In this document: positions 52,387-64,000 of the stretch, piece after piece | Numbering within the stretch: the first letter of the stretch is position 1 | Layout: the number at the start of each line of letters is the position of its first letter | Position numbers and translations under genes: made by a program | The notes under the pieces: generated by a model | The model's database searches: none | What the model was told of the DNA's origin: nothing | The model's input: only the letters and a program-made list of their open reading frames with translations | NCBI GenBank assembly: GCA_039096225.1 | Contig: JBBPEB010000006.1 | Coordinates: 545,501-609,500, forward strand | DNA: 64,000 nt | Reading direction: 5' to 3' | From: Blastocystis sp. Blastoise | Lineage: Eukaryota; Sar; Bigyra; Opalinata; Blastocystidae

Positions 52387-54127
52387 TATTATTATTATTA
52401 TATAGAGTATTATATATTATTGAAAATACTTGGGAATTAACATTTGATGTCGATTCTGCAAATAATCGTATTTATAACAATAATAAACAAGATAAGTATA
52501 TATATATATATAATTCTATTCATTAACTACTCCTTTTTATTCCCTTATATTATTATATTATCATTATACAATACTATTCTTTCACGATTATCTGTATATA
52601 TGTTTTATTCTATATATATATAGGAGTATTTTCAGAGCTTTCTTTTTATATATGTTTTTATCCTCGAGAAAAGGTTGTTATTATACTGCATTTGAAATCT
52701 GTAAATTACTTTGGAGTCTAGATCCACAATTAGACCAACAAGGAGCTATTCTATTACTAGGTATTTATTTAATACTATATTATTATTAATATTATTATTA
52801 TTATTGATATTTTATATTTTAGATATTTTTTTTATAATTATTTATTTATAGATTATTATGCTATTTCTTCTAATAAAACTCAATTCATTATAAAATTCTG
52901 TGAAAATCAACCTTCAATTTATCTTGGTATATATTCTATAATACTTTATAGAATAATAAACTAATTCTATATATATGTAATATAATAATTTATAAAATGA
53001 TAAACTAATTCTATATATATATATTATATAATACTTTATAAAATGATGAATTAATTCTATATATATATATATAGGTCATATATCTCTTCTTCACCTTCCT
53101 AATTGGTCTTATTCTTATGCTATGGCATTATTTAGAGAAGGAGCTACGAATAAAGCAAAAAAACAATTAAAAGAAGCTTTAATTACTTTCCCTCAAGTTC
53201 TTTTAAAGATGAAAGATAAATTAAAGGTATATATATATATATGACTTAATTATAATTTTATATTTTATTTTTATTATGAATTAAGAATCATGAATATATA
53301 TATATATATATATATAGAATCTTAATAATTCTTTAATCCATGATGATTTATTAGATTCGTCTCCTTTTTGTATTCCTTCTCAAAACGATATTGTTGATAA
53401 ACTTATGAATATTTATGTTAATAGAAACTTTGTTATTTGGCAAGATAAACAAGTATTTATTATATATATTTATTATACATAATTAATTAATAAATAATTT
53501 GTATATAATATATTGAAACAAATATATTCATAAATAAATAATTAATATATAAACACTATATATAGTTTTTATCCCTGTTTAATTCAGTAGCTCAAGAAGT
53601 TATATCTGAATTTGATTTAAGTAAATATACTGAAATTCAAGAAGATATTGAAAGAGAATATGATTGTCAAAAGAAAGCAAATGAAGAACTAGCTCCTTTA
53701 GGATTTGGACATTTCTTTAATTGTAATCCATCCTGTATATATATATATATATATATGTTATTATTATTGTAAAAATAATTATAATTATAATTATTAATAT
53801 ATAATTTATTATGCTATTTATAATCGTCTTAAAAATAATATTTTATAATGTGTCTCTTTCTTTTTTATAACATAACATAACATAATATATATTTCCTATT
53901 AAATGATCATGAATACAATTTCTTCTTTTCTTATAGATTTTACTGATGAATTACCTCATATTGATATAAATGAGTTATTTATGGATAATGCAAGAGACCG
54001 TATGCATATACCTACAAACTTACCTTTAGATCATAATGCATTAGCTCTATTTATTGAAAGTTTAGCTCCATGGTATAATGCTAATGAAACAAATGATATT
54101 GAAAATGGACATCATCTTGAAGAATAA
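50997..54127 (+). CDS. TCF25: TCF25/Rqc1 homologue (ribosome quality control)
   Basis: Start MSARQIKRLMALQAQ at 50997, followed by an acidic Ser/Glu region and KSAFAALMSS, as at the N-terminus of TCF25 proteins. Further exons give RRRNYFLMTPTPQNFCPPSY, then YSPEYMRLQEAYDDLSLTFD, VIQFFAANSYHLDSALAV and GQVDEATKVLRQ. FRAFFLYMFLSSRKGCYYTA, FEICKLLWSLDPQLDQQGAI and LPNWSYSYAMALFREGATNK follow, and the tail is HNALALFIESLAPWYNAN. The block order matches TCF25, including its PNF-type segment. Yeast Rqc1 acts with Ltn1, Rqc2 and Cdc48 on stalled 60S subunits; human TCF25 helps Listerin build ubiquitin chains. About eleven exons with introns of 40-150 nt, several ATT-filled. Confidence 0.88.
52269..52405. 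repeat. (ATT)n microsatellites in a TCF25 intron
   Basis: Two ATT arrays fill the intron between the exon ending VDEATKVLRQ and the one encoding YIIENTWELTF. Confidence 0.85.
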
Positions 54128-54364
54128 TCATTATATATTATTATTATGTTGTTGTTTCTTTTCCAAATAAAATGAGTTTTTTAATATTATAACAAATTTA
54201 TTTATATTAAACAAATTAATTTATATTAACTCAATTATATTTATTTATTTCAACAATAAATTTATACTATTATTTTATTTCAATAACAAAATACTATATT
54301 GATTTTTAACAATAACAAACAATATTAAAATAATTTTAACACATTAAATATAACATAAAATAGT
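54128..54364. other. Convergent spacer after TCF25
   Basis: TCF25 (+) and the small gene (-) converge here. Repeated aacaaattaatttatatt-type units suggest slippage. No other gene is seen. Confidence 0.5.
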
Positions 54365-54743
54365 TCATTTTTCTAATGATTGAGATATACTCCTTTGATT
54401 ATCTATAGCCATATATATTTAATAAACATATATATATATACGAGGACTTGTATTATCTTTTTTACTAACTTTTGCACAAAATATATATTCATCATCAAAA
54501 GAATAATCTTGATTGATTTGCCCATAACTAATACTGTTTATTTCAAAAAGTATATATGAAACTACTCAATAGCTTTCTTTTTGCCAAATAAGTATTCATT
54601 TTGTTTTTCTTGTTGTTCGTCGTAATCAACTGCATTCTGCCTGTTTCTAAATATAGTATTATCATCAAAACTTTCTGTATATCTTGGAATTTCTATATAA
54701 ATAAAATTTATGCATTAATAAACTGTTTTAACAACATACCCAT
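54365..54743 (-). CDS. Small four-exon gene, 86 residues, unknown function
   Basis: Exons 54743-54740 (only ATGG), 54692-54566, 54533-54442 and 54402-54365 join in frame (261 nt including TGA). Every intron is GT-AG (47, 32 and 39 nt) and the frame would break without each. The product starts MEIPRYTESFDDNTIFRNRQ, continues with a charged NAVDYDEQQEKQNEYLFGKK, then DISYGQINQDYSFDDEYIFC, and ends RSISQSLEK. It is acidic and hydrophilic, with no signal peptide or membrane helix. I do not recognise the family. Conserved-looking codon use within an AT desert, and consistent phases at all junctions, argue that it is real. Confidence 0.6.
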
Positions 54744-55751
54744 TCTTTTTTCTTTTTCTCACTATATTCTTATTAAACTATTCAAATAAAACATTAAAAT
54801 ACTATTCATAGAACTCAATCAAAATTCAAACATTATAGAATCACAGTATCTCTTATTCATTGCGATACTGAAAAAAAAACGAAGATTTACGTACAAAAGC
54901 AACGAAGATCATTATAATGACTTTTACTATCTATCAACAGACTTTTTCTCATTATAGAACACAAGATATCTTGTAAGAAAGGATCAATTGAATTGAAACA
55001 TGTTTTGAAGTCATGAATTTAGGAAAGATAACTACTCCTATAATAATTATAAATTGATGAACTTTACAAAATACATTTTTGAACAATAAAAGAACCTTCT
55101 GCCTTTTAGAAAAGATAGAAAACAAGCTTTTGAAAAGAAATAATTTTTTTTATTTTTTATAAGATTGCTAACTTTTATACAATTTTTAAATAATTCTAGT
55201 AGCCAACTCTTTTATAAAGTCAAATCTTCATGCACTGAGTTGATAATAAAAATTTTAAAAAAGTAAAAATTTTCAAACACATCAAGTAAATGAAAAAGCT
55301 TTCAGTATTTATAGCGATATACCAACAATAGAATTCACAGTAGATATCATAATTTCAAGTTACTTTGTCATTCATATCGAAAAACAAAAAAATCCAAAAA
55401 TATCTTCAAATAGGATTTGTTGTTATGTGTTTTTCCTAATGTGTTTAATAAGAATTTTCAAGAAATATCTATCAATTTCTAAGAGAATTCTCGTTTTTTC
55501 GAGAATAGACACAATTAAATAATCGTGATAATCTTTAAAAGATGACTGGATATGATAAAAAAATAATATCTAAAAACAACAAAAAAATCAAATTTCTTTT
55601 TTTCATAACATTTGTGTCGACCAAAACCGAATTGTTCATAACTTGTATTTTTTTTTAATTATTATCCACATATTATTTTTTCCATTTTCTTATTGATTTC
55701 TTTAGTCAATTTCTTTTGTTTTATTTTTTATTAATAAAATAAACTCATCAA
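54744..55751. other. 1-kb divergent intergenic region
   Basis: Separates the starts of the small gene (-) and the ABCC transporter (+). AT-rich, with no further gene seen. The right edge holds T-rich runs upstream of ATG 55752. Confidence 0.55.
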
Positions 55752-57108
55752 ATGTCTGAAGAACAAACAGTATACTGTTTTTTTTCATTTTTAAAACTAT
55801 AACTCTTTATAGAAAACTCAAGGGTCGTCTTCTCCGACTATAGTATTTTTCTATTTATTCGTTGATTGTTTTACTTTTTTTTAATTATATAGGATATTAC
55901 TATTCAGGAAGAGAAAAAGGAAGAAAAAAAGACTGGTTATTGTTATGAAGAACAAACAAATTGTTTGACTTGGCCAATGTATTTTTCTTTTTTATTTCTA
56001 TTCATCTTCTATATATATATTACTATTTTTAGGGTCTCCTTCTTAACAAAAATGATTGTTAAAGGTTGGAAGAAGCCATTACAAGGTGAAGATCTTGGTG
56101 AACCTAGTATGCGTGATGATCCCAGTGTTTTATTTGAACGTTTCGAGGAACACTATGTTCATGAATCTGAAAAACCTAAAGAAAAAAGAGGTATTTTTGG
56201 TTCTATTGTTAAAGCTACTGGTTTTGGAAGATGGTATGTATTTTATTATTTATTTTATTTAATAATTTATTTTATTTAATAATTTATTTTATTTTATTAT
56301 TTATTTTATTTATTTTATTTTATTTTAATATTTATTTTATTTTAATATTTATTTTATTTTAATATTTATTTTATTTTATTATTTATTTTATTATATTATT
56401 TATTTTATTTTAATATATATTATATTTTAATATATATTATATTATATATTTTAATATTTATTTTATTTTATCATGAACTATATTTTCTCATATAATATAT
56501 TAATATTCTTTTATTATATAATAACTATAGGTTTTGGTCTTTATTTGGATTTGTTATAACTATTTTCTTAACATTTGTTCCTACTTTAATTTTACAACAA
56601 TTAGTTAGTGATCTAGAATATGAAGGTGAAGGTGTTTATTTAGATGATGCTACTCGTTGGGGTTATTGTGTGTTATTACTTGTTGTTCCTGTTATTTCTG
56701 CTTATATTACTGCTTTATGTAATATGATCATGGCTAGAATTGGTGTTCAAATGAAATCTATGGCTTCTGAAGCTATATATAGAAAAGCATTGAATTTAAC
56801 ATCTACAGCTAAAGGCAATACTTCTACGGGTCAATTAGTAAATATTATGAGTTCAGATACAAATATGTTACAAATGTTCTCTATGTTTTTATTAATAACA
56901 GTAAGTGCTCCAGTATTTATTATTGTTGCTATTGTACTTATTGCTAATATGATTGGATGGTTAACTTGGATTGCTCTTGGTATATTTGTACTTATGATGT
57001 TATGTCAATTATTTATCAGTGGATTTGCTAGAAAATTCAGAATGAAAACAATGCAATATGCTGATGAAAGAATTAAATTATTAAATGAAGTTCTTATGGG
57101 TATATATA

Positions 57109-57142
<34 letters not shown>

Positions 57143-57864
57143 TGCTTTCTATTATTATTATTTTGTTTGTTATTATTATTATATATTATTTTGACTTCAT
57201 TTTTTTATAAAATAATAATAATAACAATGATCTATATAGGTATTCGTGTAATTAAGTATTATTGTTGGGAAAGACCTTTCTTAGGTAAAGTAGATGAAAT
57301 TCGTGAAAAAGAATTAGTTCAAGTTCGTAATATGCATTGGTTAATGACAATTGGTATAGAAATTATTTTACAGATTGTTCCTTATATGGTTCCTTTTGTT
57401 ATTTTTGCTATGTATCCTTCTTCTATGGGTCAGGCACTTACTCCTTCAACTATTTTTACATTATTATCTTTATTTGAAATCTTAAGAGTACCCTTTATGA
57501 TGTTACCTATGTGTATTATGATGTTAATTCAATTTAATGTGTCATTAAAACGTATTAATAACTTCTTATCTTTAGATGAAGTTGATGATTCTCTTGTTAT
57601 CCGTAATTTATTAAAAGAAAGTACTATTGAATATGTGGATGAACAAGGAAATAAACAAATAGTTAAAGATTATAATTCTAATGAAGATGCTATTCTTGTT
57701 GAAGAGGGCTCTTTTGCTTGGGGTGCTGGAGATAATGTCTTAAAAAATATTAATTTAAAGGTATTTATTTATTATTATATTATTATATTATTATATATTA
57801 TATTTTTTAGCATATAGAATTTTTTTATTATTATATATTATATTTTTATTTAAAGTAATCATTC

Positions 57865-57913
<49 letters not shown>

Positions 57914-60685
57914 TAATAATATAATATTTAGGTTAAGAAAGGATCATTAGTAGCAGTAGTAGGTAGAGTAGGAAGTGGTAAGACTTCTTTTGTTTCTGCT
58001 CTTATTGGTGAAATGACAAAGAATAGTGGTTGTTGTATATTAAATGGTTCTGTTTCTTTTGCTTCTCAACAAGCATGGATGGTCAATGATACTGTTCGAG
58101 GTAATGTATTATTTGGTAAAGAATTCGAAGAAGAAAGATATAAACGTGCTTTACATGTATGCTGTATGGAAGATGATTTAAAGGTATTAAAAGGTGGTGA
58201 AATGTGTGAAATTGGTGAACGTGGTATTAATCTTTCTGGTGGTCAAAAAGCTAGAATTGGTTTAGCTCGTTGTGTATATAGTGATACAGATATAGTTATT
58301 ATGGATGATCCTATTGCTGCTGTTGATGCTCATGTTGGTAAATATTTATTTAATAAATGTATTAAAACTGAATTAAATGGAAAAACTCGTATTCTTGTTA
58401 CTAATGCTCTTCAATATTTACCTAAATGTGATTATATTGTATTATTAGGTGATAATACTATAGAAGCTCAAGGTACTTGGGAAGAATTAAAAGCTATGAA
58501 TATTAATATATTAGAAGAAATAGAAGGACATGGAAATCGTTCTAGTGAAGTTACTTCTAGAAGAGGTAGTACTCATACTAATGACACTAAAGGTAAAGAA
58601 GATAATAAAGAGAATGATGATAAGAAAAATAATAGTGAGGGTGGTTTAGTTGAAAAAGAAGAACAAGAATCAGGTTCAATTCCTTTTTCTATTTATAATT
58701 ATTATTTCAAACGATTTAGTTGGGCACTTATTATTATTATGTTATTATGCTTTACTTTTGGACAAATTCTTACTGTTTATTCGAATTTCTGGTTATCTGA
58801 TTGGTCAGCTGATAGTATATGTAAGAATGGTACTTCTACAACTATTATTGATGGTGTTTCTACTGTAATTATTTCAGAAGAATGTCAAGCTTCTACAAAT
58901 AATTATTTATCTATTTATGGTTATATCTTAATAGGTATTTGTGTATTCTATATTATTCGTGCTTGTTGTACTGTTCCTGGTAGAATTAGAGCCAGTTTCC
59001 GTATTCATAAAGATTTAGCTACTGTAATTGTTTCTGCACCCGTTGCTTTCCATGATATTACACCTATTGGTAGAGTATTAAATAGATTTAATAAAGATAT
59101 GGATATGATCGATAATCAATTAGCACAAACTTTATTACAAGTATTGATGCAATTCTTTGTTGTTGTAGGTTATATTGTACAAATCTCTATTACTACTACG
59201 GGTATTATGATTCCTTTATTAGCTGTTATTATTGTTATATTCTATTTCTTACAATCATTCTTCAGACGTGCTAATACGGATGTTCAAAGACTTGAATCTA
59301 TTTCTCGTTCTCCTATATTTGAAGATTTCCAAGCTGTTCTTTCTGGTGCTCCTACTATTCGTGCTTATGGTCATCAAGAACGTTTTATTAAGAAGATTGA
59401 AAATAGAATATTAATTAATAATCATAGACAATTAATATTCCAATATTGTTCTTGTTGGTTAACTTTACGTACAGATATATTAGTTGCTTTTGTTGCTTTC
59501 TTTGTTGTTATTATATCAAATAGTCTAAAAGGTCTTATTACTGCTGGTTTATTAGGTATTGCTTTAAATGCTTCTTATGGATTAGGTGCTACATTAAAAC
59601 AATGGACAAGAGTTATGGCTCAATTAGAAGCTCAAATGAATAGTGTGGAAAGAGTTAAGTATTATATAGATACTGTTGAACCTGAATCAAATATGATACT
59701 AGAGGATCATAGACCTCCTGAAAATTGGCCTACTGAAGGTGCTATTAAATTTGATAACTTTGAAATGAGATATAGAAATGGTCCTAAAGTATTAAAAGGT
59801 GTGAATATGGATATTCATCCTATGGAGAAAGTAGGTGTTGTAGGTAGAACAGGTGCAGGTAAAAGTAGTCTTATGGTAGGTTTATTTAGAATAAGTGAAT
59901 GTTGTGGAGGTGCTATATATATGGATAATATTAAATTAGAAGATATTGGTTTAGAAGATGTTCGTCGTCATTTATGTATTATTCCTCAAGATCCTGTTTT
60001 ATTTAGTGCTTCTGTTCGTTTTAATTTAGATCCTTTTAATGAATCTAGTGATGAAGAGATTTGGAGAGTATTAGAAGAAGTCGAATTAAAAGAAGCTATT
60101 GATGCTTTACCTGGTAAATTAGATGGTGATGTTCATGAAGGAGGTAGTAATTTCTCTGTTGGTCAACGTCAACTTATATGTATGGCTAGAGCTTTATTAA
60201 AGAGACCTAAGGTATTAATTATGGATGAAGCTACTGCTTCTTTAGATAATGAAACTGATGGATTCTTACAAACTATGATTCGTAAACAATTTATTAATTG
60301 TACTGTATTAACTATTGCTCATCGTTTAAATACTATTATGGATAGTGACAGAGTCTGTGTCATGGATCAAGGTATTGTTGCTGAATTTGATACTCCTCTT
60401 AATCTATTAAATAATCCTAATAGTATATTCAGTGGTATGGTAGTAGCTGCTAATGATCCTAATCTTTATACTATGGTTAAAGGATATACTGGTCCTATTC
60501 CTCAAACACAAACAGTAATTAATAATAATAATAATAATAACAATGGTGATAATAATAATAACGATAACAATGGTAATAATAATGAAGATAATAATAGTAA
60601 TAATAATAATAATAATACCCCTAATGAAGATGACACTCCTACTCCAATTCCAGAAGAGAATCATCCTCATTCAAATGATCTCTAA
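55752..60685 (+). CDS. ABCC/MRP-type ABC transporter, full length
   Basis: Six exons, 55752-55769 (18 nt), 55893-55978, 56033-56233, 56531-57099, 57240-57760 and 57932-60685, join to 1,382 residues. The layout is TMD1-NBD1-TMD2-NBD2 without the extra N-terminal TMD0. NBD1 has Walker A GRVGSGKTS (about residue 475), signature LSGGQKARIG (about 565) and Walker B VIMDDP, with Asp in place of the catalytic Glu, as is typical of ABCC. NBD2 has Walker A GRTGAGKSS (about 1103), signature FSVGQRQ (about 1206) and VLIMDEATASLD. TMD2 includes the ABCC-like FNKDMDMIDNQLAQ loop. Such proteins export organic anions and conjugates, at the plasma or vacuolar membrane. An Asn/Asp-rich low-complexity tail of about 40 residues ends the protein. 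Confidence 0.93.
56240..56470. repeat. TTTATTTTA-type repeat in an ABCC intron
   Basis: The 297-nt intron after the exon ending GFGRW consists mostly of tandem tatttattttatttta and ttaatatttattttat units. Confidence 0.85.
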
Positions 60686-61074
60686 TTCATATATATATAC
60701 ATATATATAGGCTTTCAAAATTTATCTATACTTTCATATTATTTTTTATATTTATATTGTTATAAATGCATTTATTCTTTCTGTTAATTTTTTTTTCTGT
60801 TTCTTCTGTTTCTTTTCTTTTTTAATTTTTTTGTATTATTATTGTATAGAATGATTATATAAATACTTTCTCAATATTGCTTAAAATAAGAATAAGAATT
60901 TTAGAATTATTACAATTTTATTGTGATAATTATATATATATATCTTTGTAGTTGAAAAACATGTTATTTTTCGTTTGTTTTTTAGTTTTGTTCATTAGAA
61001 TATATAGACTCAACAAATAAAAGTATAATTTACAACTAATTAAATAATTATTTTAATTACATAAAAAAAGAAAA
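60686..61074. other. Convergent spacer
   Basis: 3' UTR regions of the ABCC gene (+) and the lipid-transfer-like gene (-). No gene is seen. Confidence 0.6.
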
Positions 61075-62063
61075 TTAATGATTAACAATAGAAGACAAAA
61101 GATTAAATATAGTTTCTAAATTTGATATTATATATTCGTGTGCATATTGAGATATCTATATAGTTATATAGAATATAGTATATAATACATGTAGTTATAT
61201 ATAATGTATTTCATAATAGTATATATATATGTACAGATTGAGGTTCTAAGAATTTACTGATAGCAGGAGTATATTCGCTGAAGCCCGCCACTTTTGGGTG
61301 TATATAAAACTTCTTAGGATCATCAGGAGCTATATTATATTATATATTATATATTATATATTATATATTATATATTATATATTATATATTATATATTATA
61401 TATTATATATTATATATTATATATTATATATTATATATTATATATTATATATTATATATTATATATTATATATTATATATTATATATTATATATTATATA
61501 TTATATATTATATATTATATATTATATATTATATATTATATATTATATATTATATATTATATATATAGAAAGAACATGATAACTGATAGTGATTTGATCT
61601 GATTTTGTTTTCAATTTATTGGAAGATAAAAGATTAGTAGCTGAGGGATTGGAGGGAACCGTTTGGCGGGCAAGTGCATTCATAGCATTCGACATACCAC
61701 TAGCTGAAGTTGATGCTAATTTATATTCTCTTATTAAACTATATATAGTATATATATATAGCATATATATAGCATATATAGTATATATAGTATATATATA
61801 TAGTAAATATATACGTATTTATTAGATCTTTTAGAATCATATAATCCTGGTAATTGAACGAAATCTGAAGATCATCACTAAAGGAAGCACGGAAACGATG
61901 AATATCAATAATATTTCCAAAAATTAATTGTGTTTCTCCAGGGAGTTCTCCATCCACGTGTAATGATTGTGTTTCTTTCAAGGCTATTTCTGTTTGAGGA
62001 ATTGTCACTAAATACCTATAAGAATCACTTGTTAGGAACTCTATTCCAGCATCTATTTGTTCA

Positions 62064-62102
<39 letters not shown>

Positions 62103-62654
62103 TATATATAATATTATATATATAATATTATATATATATAAAGAATGATTATTCTATAAAAATTATATATATATATATATATATACAACAATAAGTGCTT
62201 GTCGAATAACTTTTTTATCTTCATAATTTATAGTAATACCTGCTTCAACGTCCTCTACAACCGCTTTAAAGCCATTCTCTACTTGTAACGTACGACGACT
62301 ATATATATATATATATGTAATAAATTAATTTAAATAACAGAATATATATATATATAGTATTATTCTAATAGTATAATATATATATATATATACAGATTAA
62401 GATCTAGTTTCTTAAGTATAATATCAAGTGATCCCGCCAATAAAAGTGGCGGGGAAACAGTAGTCACTTCTTCAACTGGTTTATCATTTCGATAGTGACT
62501 TGTATTTGTACATAATGCGTAAGTTATATTCTGAGATATTTCAGCCCATAATCGTGTTAATTTACTAATAACATTTTCGATTAATAATAATTTAATATTC
62601 CCAAGGGAAAATCGTGATTCGTAATATATAGAGGCTGATTGACGAGGCATAACT

Positions 62655-62691
<37 letters not shown>

Positions 62692-62701
62692 TCTATATGG
62701 C

Positions 62702-62732
<31 letters not shown>

Positions 62733-63800
62733 GTTTGGCGGTAATACTAATGGTGGGAATATAAAGATCCAATAGAATTTCATCCTTTTCATTTGATAAT
62801 CCCTCTATACTTGTTATTGAAGTATTCATATAAATAAGGTATTTAAGATGTTCCAATTCCCGTGGGAATAATGTTTTCATACAAAGTGCATATCCATATC
62901 TTAATATATACATTGACGTCACATTCGATATATGTAGACGCAATAGATGTTCTTGACTATATTCATCTTGACCACTTAGAGTAAGAAGATAAATATTGTT
63001 AATTGACATTCCCACGGAAATATCATCATTTCGAGGCTGATTACTCTGTTTTCCGAAATCACTATAAATAAGTTTTAATTCATCAAATGTCACTCGAAGG
63101 TCATAATCACAATACTCATTCATTTGAACAGTACCAGTAAAATTATCAATAGTAAAAGTCCCTGATATGATTGGTTGAATGTCTTTTTCGCCTATTTCCA
63201 CGGGAATCTTTTCGTTTTGTTCTGTAATAGCAGGTACAGTTAACTCATTTCTATATATATATAATATATATATATTAAGTATAGTATATAATAGTATAAT
63301 ATATATAATAGTATAATATATAATATTGCATATAATATATATATGTATAGTATATAGTATATAAAATACACATCTCCCGCGAATATCTTGCAGAATCCAG
63401 TATACGTAGCGAGACAAGCATCAAGACGGTAGAGACGCGAATATATATCCACAGAAAAAATCTATATATATATGTATATATGTATATATATATATATATG
63501 GGTATAAATATAAAGGTATATATATAGATATATATATATAAATAGGCATATATATATATACAGAAGCATCAACTAAATATGTTTGTAAATTATTTAATAA
63601 AGAAGCATTTATCTATATAAACATATATATAATAATAATAATACTTATTATTATTATATATATATATATACGCAATGTACACTCAATTCTAATGAATTTA
63701 TATTAATAGTTAAAAAGTCACTACATATTTCATTTTCTTCTTCAGGAATTACTCGAATTTCAACGTGAGGTACTATAATAATCATGATTATTATTTATTA

Positions 63801-63872
<72 letters not shown>

Positions 63873-63968
63873 GATATATATACCATCAATTCGACCAGCA
63901 TCGACAATTATTTCGTTCCCGCCAATATTTCCCTCCACATGAGACGTACAAGATAGTGCTATTGTATC

Positions 63969-64000
<32 letters not shown>
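61075..64000 (-). CDS. 3' part of a large protein, possibly VPS13/BLTP-like
   Basis: At least a dozen exons run right to left and end with ISNLETIFNLLSSIVNH and TAA at 61075; the 5' end lies beyond 64000. Readable segments are SFLTININSLELSVH-like pieces, GTFTIDNFTGTVQMNEYCDY, LRVTFDELKLIYSDFGKQ, ISVGMSINNIYLLTLSGQDE, LLRLHISNVTSMYIL, FSLGNIKLLLIENVISKLTR, FKAVVEDVEAGITINYED and FNYQDYMILKDLINTYI. Long alternating strands of the type phi-x-phi-x-phi with Asn and Asp turns, and helices beginning D-Y-x-x-L, recall VPS13 and other bridge-like lipid transfer proteins. There is no diagnostic chorein or VAB motif here, so the family call is a guess. That it is a real gene is clear from the consistent exon phases and TATATAG acceptors. 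Confidence 0.6.
61333..61566. repeat. TATATTA heptamer microsatellite, about 33 copies, in an intron
   Basis: A nearly perfect 7-bp array between the exon with HPKVAGFSEYTPAISKFLEP and the one encoding DQITISYHV. The 7-bp period means that every frame reads the same 7-residue cycle of Ile, Tyr and Leu on the + strand, giving a long spurious ORF. Confidence 0.95.
63795..63871. repeat. (ATT)n microsatellite in an intron
   Basis: ATT array between two exons of the large - strand gene, next to a TATATAC junction. Confidence 0.9.

Noticed and set aside
60520-60670. Ile-rich - strand frame over the end of the ABCC gene
   Set aside because: Antisense reading of the Asn-rich tail codons.
61298-61579. 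Ile/Tyr/Leu-rich + strand open frame
   Set aside because: Created by a 7-bp intronic repeat; the exons on both sides are on the - strand.

Overview
The window is nuclear DNA of an extremely AT-rich eukaryotic microbe. The evidence is GT-AG introns (nearly all with a TATATAG-like acceptor), eukaryote-only proteins (CTR9, RFC3, TCF25, copine, DHHC enzyme, TLDc proteins), Asn-rich runs, and long AT deserts and microsatellites. TAA, TAG and TGA all end genes, so the standard code is used. I cannot name the lineage: a free-living or gut protist fits, with poly-Asn like dictyostelids and short introns like several anaerobic or stramenopile protists. All gene models are hand-spliced from one sequence.

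Layout. 1-9 kb holds a BTB/TLDc/LRR cluster: a truncated + strand double-TLDc gene, a convergent BTB-TLDc gene, and a many-exon BTB-LRR gene. A dead TLDc copy lies at 12.3-12.8 kb beside a 263-bp ATT tract. 14.3-17.7 kb holds a copine with an MGNC N-terminus (- strand). 17.9-18.8 kb holds two identical tRNA-Arg(TCT) genes in a nearly perfect 150-bp inverted repeat. 18.9-25.6 kb encodes a 2,053-residue surface protein (+), and a distant relative lies at 38.7-44.7 kb (-). Between them are CTR9 (+), a shortened DHHC-like gene (-), a TMEM42-like EamA protein (-) and an MFS transporter (-). 44.7-46 kb is compositionally odd. Then come a phosphate-transporter-like MFS gene (+), RFC3 (-), TCF25/Rqc1 (+), a four-exon 86-residue gene on the - strand that is easy to miss, an ABCC/MRP transporter (+) and the 3' part of a large protein that may be a bridge-like lipid transfer protein (-).

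There is no operon logic, but three themes recur. Housekeeping genes (transcription elongation, replication clamp loading, ribosome quality control) sit close together, and RFC3 and TCF25 share a 197-201 bp divergent promoter. Family genes (TLDc, BTB, giant surface proteins) are duplicated in inverted orientation and decaying in places. Introns are either minimal (37-50 nt) or swollen by microsatellites, and several genes begin with a coding exon of only 4-18 nt. These exons hide true starts and whole small genes from ORF-based annotation.
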